Origin: Bacillota bacterium
GTDB taxonomy: Bacteria; Bacillota_A; Clostridia; Lachnospirales; Lachnospiraceae
Assembly: GCA_023443925.1 (NCBI GenBank)
Contig: JAEZSL010000238.1
Coordinates: forward strand, 1 to 22,174
Direction: 5' to 3'
Length of the DNA: 22,174 bases
A program made the position numbers and the translations under genes. Below the pieces are notes generated by a model. It was not told the origin of the DNA and searched no databases. It saw only the letters and a list, made by a program, of their open reading frames with translations. Shown here piece by piece: positions 14,822 through 22,000 of this stretch (its first letter is position 1; every line of letters starts with the position of its first letter).

Positions 14822-14850
14822 ATTATAGTTCGTCACCGAACTATTGTCAA
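14822..14850 (-). promoter_or_regulatory. Perfect consensus promoter of marR with operator in its spacer
   Basis: On the minus strand, TTGACA (14850-14845) and TATAAT (14827-14822) are separated by exactly 17 bases. Those 17 bases are almost entirely the palindrome at 14825-14844. Repressor binding would directly exclude RNA polymerase. Confidence 0.85.
14825..14844. promoter_or_regulatory. Probable MarR operator in the marR promoter
   Basis: ATAGTTCGTCACCGAACTAT is a perfect 8+8 palindrome around TCAC. A further GACAAT (14818-14823) and ATTGTC (14843-14848) extend the symmetry. It matches 14311-14330. Confidence 0.8.
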
Positions 14851-14861
14851 GGAGATAAGAA

Positions 14862-14946
14862 AGAGTCTGGCTTGCCAGACTCTAGCGCTGACGCGCTGTC
14901 ACGGCAGTTGCAATCTTCCAAAGGATTTATCCTTTTGCGTGTTCAT
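14862..14946. repeat. 85-bp dispersed structured repeat, copy 2
   Basis: This is an ungapped match to 1168-1252. The head hairpin AGAGTCTGGC/GCCAGACTCT (14862-14871 with 14874-14883) is perfect. A second perfect hairpin, AAAGGAT-TT-ATCCTTT, lies near its end, where copy 1 has one mismatch; in this second hairpin copy 2 is the better-preserved structure. Confidence 0.7.
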
Positions 14947-14964
14947 GTGCCTCCCCCCGGAGGG

Positions 14965-15003
14965 TTTTTATCATATAGGACGAACTTTCATATATGATAA
15001 AAA
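14965..15003. repeat. 13-bp-arm inverted repeat between marR and the CPBP gene
   Basis: TTTTTATCATATA (14965-14977) and TATATGATAAAAA (14991-15003) are perfect inverted repeats around 13 bases. The structure could end transcripts arriving from the CPBP/XRE operon on the minus strand; it is AT-rich and lacks a clean T-run outside the stem. The remaining spacer to 15127 holds nothing recognised. Confidence 0.45.
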
Positions 15004-15127
15004 GAAACCAAACGAAGTCTGATTTCTCTTTTTAAAGCAAGTGCTTTCCGTATGAAATATGTCATTTGCTCACTAGATGCAAATTTTAGCTTGAGTAAGA
15101 TCTTTTTTCCAGCTAAGCTGGCACTAT

Positions 15128-16036
15128 TTATTGTTGTACTTTCTTTCTATCTGAAGCCTTTGTATTTCCTGCCTTTATGAATAATACTACGGCTAAAACT
15201 GCAAATGGCAACCCACCAATTAGACCGGTAACAGCCGGACCCAACAGCATATTATACTCACCTTTTACCAAATAAAGCGGGAGTCCCGCACCAGCATTTA
15301 ATACCGAATGGATCATGGCGGCAGGAATTACACTTTCCAGTTTTATGGCTATATAGCCTTCAATCGTTCCAAAAATAACACAGAATACTACCATTGCTAT
15401 AATTCCAAGCCATGGGTAGCCGGGATAGCTGGTTCCATAATTATGACCCATTACAATAACAGGTAAATGCTATATCCCCCATATTACCCCCGTAACAACA
15501 AGTGCTGCCCGATCAGAAAAAAACCTGCGTAATTTGGGAAGAAGATATCCTCTCCAGCCAAGTTCCTCACCCAATGTCGGAATGATATTAATAACCGGTC
15601 CGAGGATAACTACCTGAAGTACCTGAATAATCAGCAGAGCAGATACAGATAACCCAGACATACCGCTTGAAGCAGTCAATTCTTTTAAAACTGTAAGTCC
15701 AGTGTCAAATCGTCCGGGGAATATCAAGAAATAAAATACTCCACTCAAAAACAATAAGGCTGTAGGTCCGAAATAAATAAGCAGATATTGTTTCATATGC
15801 CCCCTGAAGTGAGGACGCAGATACATATTTTTAAAGCCTTCTTTTGTTATAAGCCTGGTCAATAAACTGCACAATGCGGGAACAAACATAGCTGCAGCGA
15901 GAATGAATACTGACGAACCACGGCCGTAGGTTAATCCACAGATTGGTATCATTATAAATACAATCCAAGCAATGGCCATTGTAAGAGTAACGTATATAAC
16001 AAGGCGTTTTTTTTCAACCGATTTCTCTTGTTCCAT
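15128..16036 (-). pseudogene. CPBP-family intramembrane glutamic protease split by one amber codon
   Basis: A single 302-codon frame runs from ATG 16036 to TAA 15128, interrupted only by TAG at 15472-15470 (codon 189). Before it, 188 residues contain several membrane segments (VIYVTLTMAIAWIVFIMIPI and others) and CPBP/Abi motif 1, EELGWRGYLLPKL, with the catalytic Glu pair. After the TAG the frame continues with HLPVIVMGHNYG, CPBP motif 2, including the catalytic His. The stop falls in VIWGI-stop-HLP, where family members have Trp, so one base change TGG to TAG explains it. Further membrane helices follow (LGIIAMVVFCVIFGTIEGYI, containing the motif 3 region). Restart at ATG 15451 would give a fragment lacking both motifs 1 and 2's His. 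TAG is an ordinary stop in neighbouring genes. Six bases separate it from the XRE regulator upstream. Confidence 0.85.
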
Positions 16037-16042
16037 TATTAC

Positions 16043-17158
16043 TTACCCCCAAATTAACTTATTTTTAAGTTCTTTAACTATAATCAGAAAACGAGGCTCA
16101 TCTGACAGCGCTGAAAATACCGGATTATCAACAATCGCATCAACCATGCTTTTTTTGATGGTTTTTTCGTCCCGCGGAAGATCAGTACCCAAATCAAGCT
16201 TATCCAGCCACTTTTCAAGAAGATCAAAATAATTATCGCCATGCAAGCTTAAAGGATAGATATCGCTTGTTACAATCTCACTATACTGCTGTAATAAATC
16301 AAGAGCTTTGTCGTGGTTTCCCTGCATACTATAACCCTGTGCGGCACAAATATAAAGGCCCACCAAAACGCCGGGATGCAGGTGCCTCATATCAAACGTA
16401 TCTGCTACGTGAAGCGCCCGCTTCAGCACTTCTTCAAATTTTAAAGGTTCATCCACGCACAGCATAAGGTAAGCGGGGAATAAATTGAACAGAACAACGA
16501 TATTCTGATAAATCCCAACCTGCAAAATGGATTTCGCTTCATCGGTGCGACCTTCGATTTGATAAGCAGATGCTAAAATTGTTTCAGGAGGCAGCGCTGG
16601 TGTAACGGTTTCCTCCAACAGCTCCAGTGCGGCAGCTGGGTCATTCAAGGCAAGGCTGCACAGGGCTTCCGTATACAAAGCCTGTTTTGCCAGTGATACA
16701 TCTGTGGTTTCCTCTTTAACACGGATAAAAAGAGCCTTGGCTTCCTCTAGCAAAGATGCTGACTTTTGAGGTTCCTTTAACAGTGGCGCATGGTTAATCA
16801 TGAGTATTCCCATCTGCAGCAGCAGTTGATAACAGGAGTAATACTTTTTAATGATTTGGCGGCAGTCCTCCATCACCGACTCAAATGGTTTTGCCGTAAA
16901 ATCAGATGCTAATTTCCTGTATAGCTTTTTAATATCTTCTTTTGTCATTTGTGGCTTGTAATCCATCAATGCATCAATGCTGATGTTAAAGTATGCAGCC
17001 AGCTGTGGGAGAAAGGTAACATCAGGATAACTCTGTTCCGTTTCCCATTTTGAGACAGATGCTTTAGAAACCCCGATATAATTAGCCAGTTCTTCCTGGG
17101 TAATACCTTTTTCTTTACGCTTATTGATAAGCACTTTCGCAATATTGATTTCCTTCAT
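16043..17158 (-). CDS. XRE-family regulator with helical-repeat (TPR-like) C-terminal domain
   Basis: Residues 1-65 form a Cro/CI-type helix-turn-helix: KVLINKRKEKGITQEELANY, IGVSKASVSKWETEQSYPDV and LAAYFNISIDALM. The remaining 300 residues are helical repeats with TPR-like character (ALYTEALCSLALNDPAAALE, SAYQIEGRTDEAKSILQ, AAQGYSMQGNHDKALDLLQQ). Such regulators may read a peptide or intracellular signal. The ATG at 17158 is chosen because GAGGAGGTG lies eight bases upstream; the longer frame to 17212 has no such site. The CPBP protease gene begins six bases after its stop, making a regulator-protease operon, a pairing seen in bacteriocin-immunity-like loci. The promoter and an 11-bp perfect palindrome lie upstream. 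The protease partner is broken, so the operon may no longer do its job. Confidence 0.82.
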   Translation of the reverse strand: MKEINIAKVLINKRKEKGITQEELANYIGVSKASVSKWETEQSYPDVTFLPQLAAYFNISIDALMDYKPQMTKEDIKKLYRKLASDFTAKPFESVMEDCRQIIKKYYSCYQLLLQMGILMINHAPLLKEPQKSASLLEEAKALFIRVKEETTDVSLAKQALYTEALCSLALNDPAAALELLEETVTPALPPETILASAYQIEGRTDEAKSILQVGIYQNIVVLFNLFPAYLMLCVDEPLKFEEVLKRALHVADTFDMRHLHPGVLVGLYICAAQGYSMQGNHDKALDLLQQYSEIVTSDIYPLSLHGDNYFDLLEKWLDKLDLGTDLPRDEKTIKKSMVDAIVDNPVFSALSDEPRFLIIVKELKNKLIWG

Positions 17159-17183
17159 ATGAATCACCTCCTCTTTTAAAATA

Positions 17184-17212
17184 ATTGTATATAGAAAACA
17201 AAGATAAATCAA
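17184..17212 (-). promoter_or_regulatory. Promoter of the XRE-CPBP operon
   Basis: On the minus strand, TTGATT (17212-17207) and TACAAT (17189-17184) are 17 bases apart, 26 bases before the start codon. Confidence 0.6.
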
Positions 17213-17227
17213 TGGATTTGCAGTAGA

Positions 17228-17252
17228 TAAAGGTTGATAAAATCAACCTTTA
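17228..17252. promoter_or_regulatory. Perfect palindrome upstream of the XRE promoter, probable operator
   Basis: TAAAGGTTGAT (17228-17238) and ATCAACCTTTA (17242-17252) are perfect 11-base inverted repeats around AAA, sixteen bases upstream of the -35 box. Its size and symmetry fit a dimeric XRE repressor/activator site, in the spacer shared with the divergent AraC-GyrB-like gene. The remaining spacer to 17491 contains a GTGTGAA half-element at 17296-17302. Confidence 0.55.
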
Positions 17253-17491
17253 CGATACTTTTACAGAATTCTCACTCTCACCAAAAATACTATTTGTGTG
17301 AAGTTTACCCTCAATGGCAAAGATTACACTCACGCGAACAAGCAAAAAAAGAAACCAAACTATTCATTTGGAGGGATAATGTATTCAAATTCTCGTATAC
17401 CATGCTTAAATAAATAAATTTTAGGGAGATTCATGCCCTTTGTTACCAATAAATTTTTGATATATGAAGTCAAGAATCGGTGGCAAAACAA

Positions 17492-17500
17492 TGCTATAAT
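17492..17500 (+). promoter_or_regulatory. Extended -10 promoter of the AraC-GyrB-like gene
   Basis: TGCTATAAT is an extended -10 box, 21 bases before the ATG at 17522. No good -35 is visible at the expected distance, which suits an extended -10 or activator-dependent promoter. GAGGTG at 17509-17514 is the ribosome binding site. Confidence 0.5.
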
Positions 17501-17521
17501 ATCAATATGAGGTGAACACAT

Positions 17522-18466
17522 ATGAACAAAGACACACTGGAACAGGTTTTAGCTTATATCGATAACCATATACAGCAGAGAATCAATTTAAGTGATTTAT
17601 CAGAAATAGCCGGATACAGTCCTTTTTATTTTAGCAGGCTGTTTTCAGAGGCTATGGGAATGCCCGTAACTGGCTATATTCGAATTCGTAAGCTGCAACA
17701 TGCCGTCGTTTCGCTGATAGAAGGTACTAAAATTCTTGATGTGGCGTTGTTGTATTCATTTGAATCCCACGAAGGTTTTACACGCTCCTTCACTCAGCTT
17801 TTCGGTTCAACTCCCAGTATCGTCAGGAAATTTTTAACGACTTACACAGTACCTGAGTATGTAGTACCAAATATTTCAAAGAGGGGGATTAAGATGGAAA
17901 CAACGAAAACAATGGATCTGCAGCACAACATGCATCAACTTATTTTTGAAGTTCTTGAAAATTCTTATGACGAAGCCAAAGCCGGATATTGTACAAAAAT
18001 AGATATTACAATTCTGTCTGGTGATATGGTAAAAATCGTTGATAACGGAAGAGGCCTGCCGTTGTCTAATAATTTGCATGTAAGTAAAGCTGTATTAGAA
18101 AAAATTTTAGCAGGTCGGCCAATAACAAATGCAGAGTACAGCCAAATGGGCGACCTTATCCAGGTGGGTATGCAAACTGTTAACTCATTGTGTGAAACTT
18201 TGCAAATTACCGTTAACAGGGACGGCAGTCAATATCAACAAAACTATATTCGCGGTATTGCGCAGCATGAACTGCATATTAACAAAGCCGTCCACACATC
18301 TGGAACGGAAATCATTTTAAGACCGGATAAGGCAATCTTCGGAGACACCGTATTCTCTAAAGAAGTGATTTGTGATTGGATCAAGATAAAATCGGCAGAT
18401 GATAGGAGTATCGAGATTAATGTAAATTATGAAGTGCCTGATTCACACCCTGATTTGAGGCAGTAA
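17522..18466 (+). CDS. AraC-type DNA-binding domain fused to a GyrB-like GHKL ATP-binding domain
   Basis: Residues 1-105 are a two-HTH AraC domain (INLSDLSEIAGYSPFYFSRL; ILDVALLYSFESHEGFTRSF; signature FGSTPSIVRKF). Residues 135-300 align along their length with the DNA gyrase/topoisomerase IV B-subunit ATPase domain. The N-box MHQLIFEVLENSYDEAKAGY has Glu143, Asn147 and Asp150 in the places of E. coli GyrB Glu42, Asn46 and Asp49. KIVDNGRGLP (171-180) is the G1 motif, and VNRDGSQYQQNYIRG and HTSGTEIILRPD follow, the latter holding the Thr matching GyrB Thr165. The lid glycines are altered: GGLHGVG of GyrB is GDLIQVG here. No transducer, toprim or histidine-kinase dimerisation domain is present, so this is a one-component regulator that may read a nucleotide or a GyrB-type ligand. 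It is monocistronic, divergent from the XRE operon, and followed by several hairpins. Confidence 0.8.
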   Translation: MNKDTLEQVLAYIDNHIQQRINLSDLSEIAGYSPFYFSRLFSEAMGMPVTGYIRIRKLQHAVVSLIEGTKILDVALLYSFESHEGFTRSFTQLFGSTPSIVRKFLTTYTVPEYVVPNISKRGIKMETTKTMDLQHNMHQLIFEVLENSYDEAKAGYCTKIDITILSGDMVKIVDNGRGLPLSNNLHVSKAVLEKILAGRPITNAEYSQMGDLIQVGMQTVNSLCETLQITVNRDGSQYQQNYIRGIAQHELHINKAVHTSGTEIILRPDKAIFGDTVFSKEVICDWIKIKSADDRSIEINVNYEVPDSHPDLRQ

Positions 18467-18510
18467 ATCATCTTCCCGCTGATGATTTATGGAATGGAAG
18501 CTAGTGTGTA
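18442..18510. repeat. TTCACAC...GTGTG hairpin element A, with nested palindrome
   Basis: It starts inside the last codons of the AraC-GyrB-like gene with TTCACACCCTGATTT, as does element B, and ends GGAAGCTAGTGTGTA. Between them sits a TAAATCATC/GATGATTTA hairpin (18464-18472 with 18481-18489) that element B lacks. That hairpin could also terminate the gene. Confidence 0.5.
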
Positions 18511-18521
18511 ATAAAAGACAT

Positions 18522-18558
18522 TTCACACCCTGATTTATGCCATGGGAGCTAGTGTGAA
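18522..18558. repeat. TTCACAC...GTGTGAA hairpin element B
   Basis: TTCACAC (18522-18528) pairs with GTGTGAA (18552-18558); the interior CCTGATTTATGCC...GGGAGCTA matches elements A and C in part. A CCCGC/GCGGG hairpin follows in the next 25 bases. Confidence 0.5.
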
Positions 18559-18587
18559 CAGCCCCGCTAAGGACATGCGGGCCATAG

Positions 18588-18651
18588 GAAGAATAGAAAA
18601 AGCAGCTATTCTTCACAATTTATGCCAGGAAGGCATGGAGATTAGTGTGAA
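18588..18651. repeat. Two overlapping hairpins, including element C
   Basis: GAAGAATAG (18588-18596) and CTATTCTTC (18606-18614) are perfect inverted repeats. They overlap element C, where TTCACA (18612-18617) pairs with TGTGAA (18646-18651) and an inner ATGCC/GGCAT. The alternative pairings look like a switchable or cruciform-rich segment. Confidence 0.5.
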
Positions 18652-18706
18652 AGCTGTTTACGAATAACATAAAAACTTCAGAAATTTTATCACAGGATCA
18701 CAAAAC

Positions 18707-18886
18707 AATGGGGCTGCTGCAAAATTTAAAATATATTATGCCCTGGAAAGAATATGGGTTTATATTTCGCAGATATTTTATGAAAAGATTGCGAAATATA
18801 AACCCATATCCCAGGCCATGGTCGAGGCTCATTTTTTATGTCATTTAAAGATATCATCAAAGATAGGTTTTCAGGACAGCCCCATT
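18707..18886. mobile_element. MITE-like element or IS remnant with terminal inverted repeats
   Basis: AATGGGGCTG (18707-18716) and CAGCCCCATT (18877-18886) are perfect terminal inverted repeats. Read inward, the ends continue as GGGGCTGCTGCAAAATT and GGGGCTGTCCTGAAAACC, which resemble insertion-sequence termini (IS1182-like by style; family unproven). The 180-bp interior has no transposase. It holds a perfect 19-bp-arm hairpin, 18752-18770 with 18791-18809, with an outer CCTGG/CCAGG pair. The other parts of the 18467-18951 spacer are the hairpins listed above. Confidence 0.6.
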
Positions 18887-18951
18887 ATTTTGAAGATATT
18901 CTTCTTGTTTTTGTTACCTTAATACGATACAAAGCCAATAAATCTACTATA

Positions 18952-20853
18952 CTAAAGCAGAACTTTTTTCATAATCTCAACACCGATTCGTTGACCAAAA
19001 CCAGCTAACAATTCTTCTCTTTTTTCTTTTAGAATCCCGTCATCATCTTTTGCTAAAATGTAAATATAGAAGACCGGAAGATAATCGGAATCAAGTTGTA
19101 AAATGTCAGCAATTCCGCTGATATCTTTTAAGGTGCTAATTGTACTCTGGTGATTGTAGAAATAAATGGGGGAATCCAATCCAATGGAAATGCGCTTAAA
19201 TAAAGTCACTGTATCATATGTCTTAAGGTTGGTAACTATATAATTTGTTTCCTCCCTGACAATATCACTTACCATCTGTTCAAAGGCTTCGATTTTCATT
19301 TCCTTACTGTATCTCGAAATAAAAGATAAAATAAAGCCGGAAGAATTTTTCATTGTATTGTCTAACATTTGTTGAATCAGCTCCGTTGATCTTTCACCAG
19401 AAGATAACTCCTTTTCTTTCCTTAAGAACGCTTCAATCTCATCTTTGCGCTTTATTATTTCCAGTTTCACAGCATCATCAATAATCTTAAAATTCTCACT
19501 CCGCTTAATCAGGGAATGATACCGTTTGCTATTACGCAGCAATTCTGCCAGACGTTGTGCCAGCACATAGTCCCCGGTACCTTCTTCAATTTCTTTATTA
19601 TGATAATATTTCGTATAATAAATCTGTCTCAATACGGTGGTTAACCAGGAATCATTCCATTGAGAAAGTGCATTTGCTTTAATTGCTGACTTTTTATCTC
19701 CCAAGGGAAACCAAAGTCCTGAAATATCAAAGGGTATCAGTACTTCGTTGTTACCACGTTTTTCCAATACTGTTTCATTCAAATACTTCTTTACCAGATC
19801 TTTTACGATTCCTTCCAGTATATAATCCGATTGAATGACTCTATGATGATAAATAATATCTTTATAACTATTATATCTGCGCTTAACAAAATCCTCTACG
19901 GAACTTACTGCTTTTAATGGAACACAGAAAAAAATCGCTCCATTCTCCACAATCAGCTGCATATCATTTATAATTCTGCTATACTCTACCTTTCCGGAAT
20001 CCTTTCCGGAATTGATAACATCTCTCGTGGCATAATCCAGGCGGTCTCCGTCCAAACTGGAATCAAGAATTCTATGAAGATACTTAAATGCTCCATCTTC
20101 TGCAAAAATTCGCTTTACACTTTCTAACACAAGCAGATCAAATAAATTCTCATCGTATTTCTCATTGTTTTCTGAAACTGGTACAATTATTTTGCTTAAA
20201 ATACCCTCGCTGATCTCGTCACCCATTTGTTCATGTAATTTCTTATCACCCTCAAAGTATTTCGACATGACATCAACAAATTCTTTCGCATTTTCCGTAT
20301 CACTAACTACCTTCTCTTTATATTCCAGGTAGACATCTTTTAACGCAAATTCCACGATATGGCTAAATGGAGGATGTCCAATATCATGCAGCAATGCTGC
20401 TGCCCGGATTGATTGAATAAGTATAAGATGCAGGATTTTATGCTGATCCGGGATATTGTTTGGTATCAGGGAATGCCTCAACTTATCCAGTTCTATCTGC
20501 GGCATCTCCTCCGGAAGCCTGCCCCCTAATTTTTCAGCGCAAACCTCCGTCTGCTGTCTTAATCTATCTAAAATCTCAATATATTCTCCAACAAAGATAT
20601 CAAAGAATTCATTTAACATGGAATCTGTCGTATTCAGTAACGATTGAAAAAACATATCGGAGCAAAGTTTCATTGTTCCAACGGAGTGTTCAAATCGTTT
20701 CGTGCGGTTGGTGGGAAAGGTGAGGTATACCGTTGAATTTTGATATACGTCATGGAGACGGTTAAAACCAATCGTTGAAACAATTCTTCTTTCATATTCT
20801 GTTAATGAAATCAGTCCATGAATGGAATCATTCAAATAAATACCTTTTTTCAA
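18952..20853 (-). CDS. HD-domain phosphohydrolase, long dGTPase/SAMHD1-like protein
   Basis: The N-terminus KKGIYLNDSIHGLISLTEYE matches the 'D..HG.I.L...E..i..t..f.RL' opening of YwfO/SAMHD1-like HD proteins. The metal-binding tetrad is visible as FEHSVGTM (His about 56), LLHDIGHPPFSH (His-Asp about 156-157) and SSLDGDRLDYATRD. The family hydrolyses dNTPs or related phosphates in the cytoplasm. At 633 residues it is much longer than the roughly 430-residue YwfO type, with an insertion between the first His and the HD pair and about 250 extra helical C-terminal residues. The TTG at 20853 is preferred over ATG 20898: AGGAGG (20861-20866) lies at ideal distance before TTG, while the ATG has none. 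Transcribed alone, next to a MITE and a toxin-antitoxin remnant; a defence role is possible but unproven. Confidence 0.78.
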   Translation of the reverse strand: MKKGIYLNDSIHGLISLTEYERRIVSTIGFNRLHDVYQNSTVYLTFPTNRTKRFEHSVGTMKLCSDMFFQSLLNTTDSMLNEFFDIFVGEYIEILDRLRQQTEVCAEKLGGRLPEEMPQIELDKLRHSLIPNNIPDQHKILHLILIQSIRAAALLHDIGHPPFSHIVEFALKDVYLEYKEKVVSDTENAKEFVDVMSKYFEGDKKLHEQMGDEISEGILSKIIVPVSENNEKYDENLFDLLVLESVKRIFAEDGAFKYLHRILDSSLDGDRLDYATRDVINSGKDSGKVEYSRIINDMQLIVENGAIFFCVPLKAVSSVEDFVKRRYNSYKDIIYHHRVIQSDYILEGIVKDLVKKYLNETVLEKRGNNEVLIPFDISGLWFPLGDKKSAIKANALSQWNDSWLTTVLRQIYYTKYYHNKEIEEGTGDYVLAQRLAELLRNSKRYHSLIKRSENFKIIDDAVKLEIIKRKDEIEAFLRKEKELSSGERSTELIQQMLDNTMKNSSGFILSFISRYSKEMKIEAFEQMVSDIVREETNYIVTNLKTYDTVTLFKRISIGLDSPIYFYNHQSTISTLKDISGIADILQLDSDYLPVFYIYILAKDDDGILKEKREELLAGFGQRIGVEIMKKVLL

Positions 20854-21204
20854 GTCAAGCCTCCTATTGGTTTTTTTTCTATTATAAAGTATCTCCATTC
20901 ATAATTCTACTAATTCGAATACTTTTACCGGGAACAAAGGGCTAATTTTTAAAAGATTGATCTCTTCACTCGTCCTGTCTGTTTGGATAGAATATTTTTG
21001 TTCTTATAAGTTAAAAGATAGTAAGTAACAAGGACTTAATTTATTGTGGAATAGGCAAATGTCATTGTAATAATATTCCATTCTGTTATTATAATATCAG
21101 AAGCACTATCCGGTATCTTTATACTTTTTGATTTATAATTTAGAATGGTACATTAAACTAAGAAAGGAAGGTACAGGCACTTTCCATACGATTCTTGATG
21201 GAAT

Positions 21205-21627
21205 ATGTATATGAACATGAAGAGTAATAAAATAATATTTATTGTTTCTAGCTTACTTATTATTACATTGATAATTGTATGTTATTTGTACGAAAGAAAA
21301 TTGAATTTAGACGCAGATGATACTGAATATATGACTATATCTATGTACGACGAGACGAATATCGAATTTACACTGGATTCTCAAGATGATATAAATGTCA
21401 TGTTCGCGCAACTAAGGAGCATGACTTATAGTAAACCATCCTTTATCTATGGAAAAGGATATTTTATTGCAATTAATATTTATAGTAAAAAATCTTTAAA
21501 TACTAAAAAAATATATTTTACCAATAGTGATATCATCATTAACGGTATAAAATATAAATTAAATGAAGGGAAGGTATCTTCGTTATCAACTAAAATAATA
21601 GAATTATCAAAGAAATATATTAAGTAA
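21205..21627 (+). CDS. Small membrane-anchored protein of unknown function
   Basis: One hydrophobic helix near the N-terminus (IIFIVSSLLIITLIIVCYLY, about residues 10-29) is followed by about 110 hydrophilic residues, probably outside the membrane. These contain beta-rich stretches (YMTISMYDETNIEFTLDSQD; GYFIAINIYSKKSL) but no recognisable motif, and the N-terminus has no lipobox-like Cys. Three closely spaced ATGs (21205, 21211, 21217) compete, and only a weak GGA precedes them, so the exact start is uncertain. A possible promoter is TTGTAA (21065-21070) with TATAAT (21090-21095), spacer 19. The gene is AT-richer than its neighbours, which could mean recent acquisition. The 20854-21204 spacer otherwise holds only a TGGAATA/TATTCCA pair (21047-21053 with 21074-21080). 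Confidence 0.5.
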   Translation: MYMNMKSNKIIFIVSSLLIITLIIVCYLYERKLNLDADDTEYMTISMYDETNIEFTLDSQDDINVMFAQLRSMTYSKPSFIYGKGYFIAINIYSKKSLNTKKIYFTNSDIIINGIKYKLNEGKVSSLSTKIIELSKKYIK

Positions 21628-21693
21628 TACTAATTATAACTATAGGACGTGCCAGGGATTAGAACCCATAAGATTACGCCCATGCTAGATGCA

Positions 21694-21744
21694 CAAAAAC
21701 AAGAGCTTCAAAGTTTTATTCAAACTCTGAAACCCTTGTTTTTG
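21694..21744 (-). terminator. Probable terminator of the antitoxin-fic unit
   Basis: 21694-21716 and 21722-21744 form a 23-base imperfect inverted repeat (CAAAAACAAG...CTTGTTTTTG, about three mismatches) with a five-base loop. It lies about 55 bases after the end of the fic remnant. The minus-strand 3' arm ends in CTTGTTTTTG. Confidence 0.6.
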
Positions 21745-21797
21745 GTATATATATTTATATGTTTTTATTGTGGTTGCGTTCCAGACACATTCCAAAA

Positions 21798-21997
21798 TTA
21801 CTCATCCTCAGGAACAGACAGGGCACGAACCATGAGTTCTTCCATCATCTCATAATCTATTACAAATGACCTTGCGCTTGCCTCCAACATTTCTTCACTG
21901 CTGATTTTCACAAAATCCATTTATTCTATAATACGGAGGAATTCGGATAGCAATACTAGCTATCTTGTTCATACTCATAATAGTATTCACTCTTCAT
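21798..21997 (-). pseudogene. Fic-domain toxin remnant: N- and C-terminal ends only, with stops
   Basis: Three bases after the antitoxin stop, ATG 21997 opens MKSEYYYEYEQDS, which resembles the start of small Lachnospiraceae Fic (AMP-transferase) proteins. It is cut by TAG at 21958-21956. The same frame goes on YCYPNSSVL, then a second TAG (21928-21926) and NKWIL-TGA. Homologues usually read K-YCYP..VLK-NK here, so both ambers sit where Lys codons are expected. In another frame, 21920-21798 encodes a 40-residue piece, MDFVKISSEEMLEASARSFV onward, that looks like the usual C-terminal helix of such Fic proteins (..EEMI.AS..S...K...L). The entire core with HxFx(D/E)GNGR is gone. I infer internal deletion plus point decay; homology of the short pieces is from memory of the family and is moderately secure. 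Confidence 0.55.
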
Positions 21998-22000
21998 GAC

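Noticed and set aside
14722..15022. Two overlapping plus-strand frames through the marR promoter and 85-bp repeat
   Set aside because: They cross the promoter, operators and hairpins, have no ribosome binding site, and the products look random.
21650..21690. GGGTTCTAATCCC on the minus strand resembling a tRNA T-arm
   Set aside because: The stem does not extend with proper T-stem pairing, and no anticodon arm or acceptor stem fits around it.
21649..21855. 68-codon plus-strand frame after the small membrane protein
   Set aside because: It covers the terminator hairpin and runs antisense to the fic remnant; no ribosome binding site and no recognisable protein.
15470..21958. Amber codons in the CPBP and fic frames read as recoding (e.g. 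pyrrolysine)
   Set aside because: TAG is the normal terminal stop of the WYL, leuS-fragment and GyrI-like genes here, the fic frame also has TGA and a deletion, and no Pyl-type family is involved.
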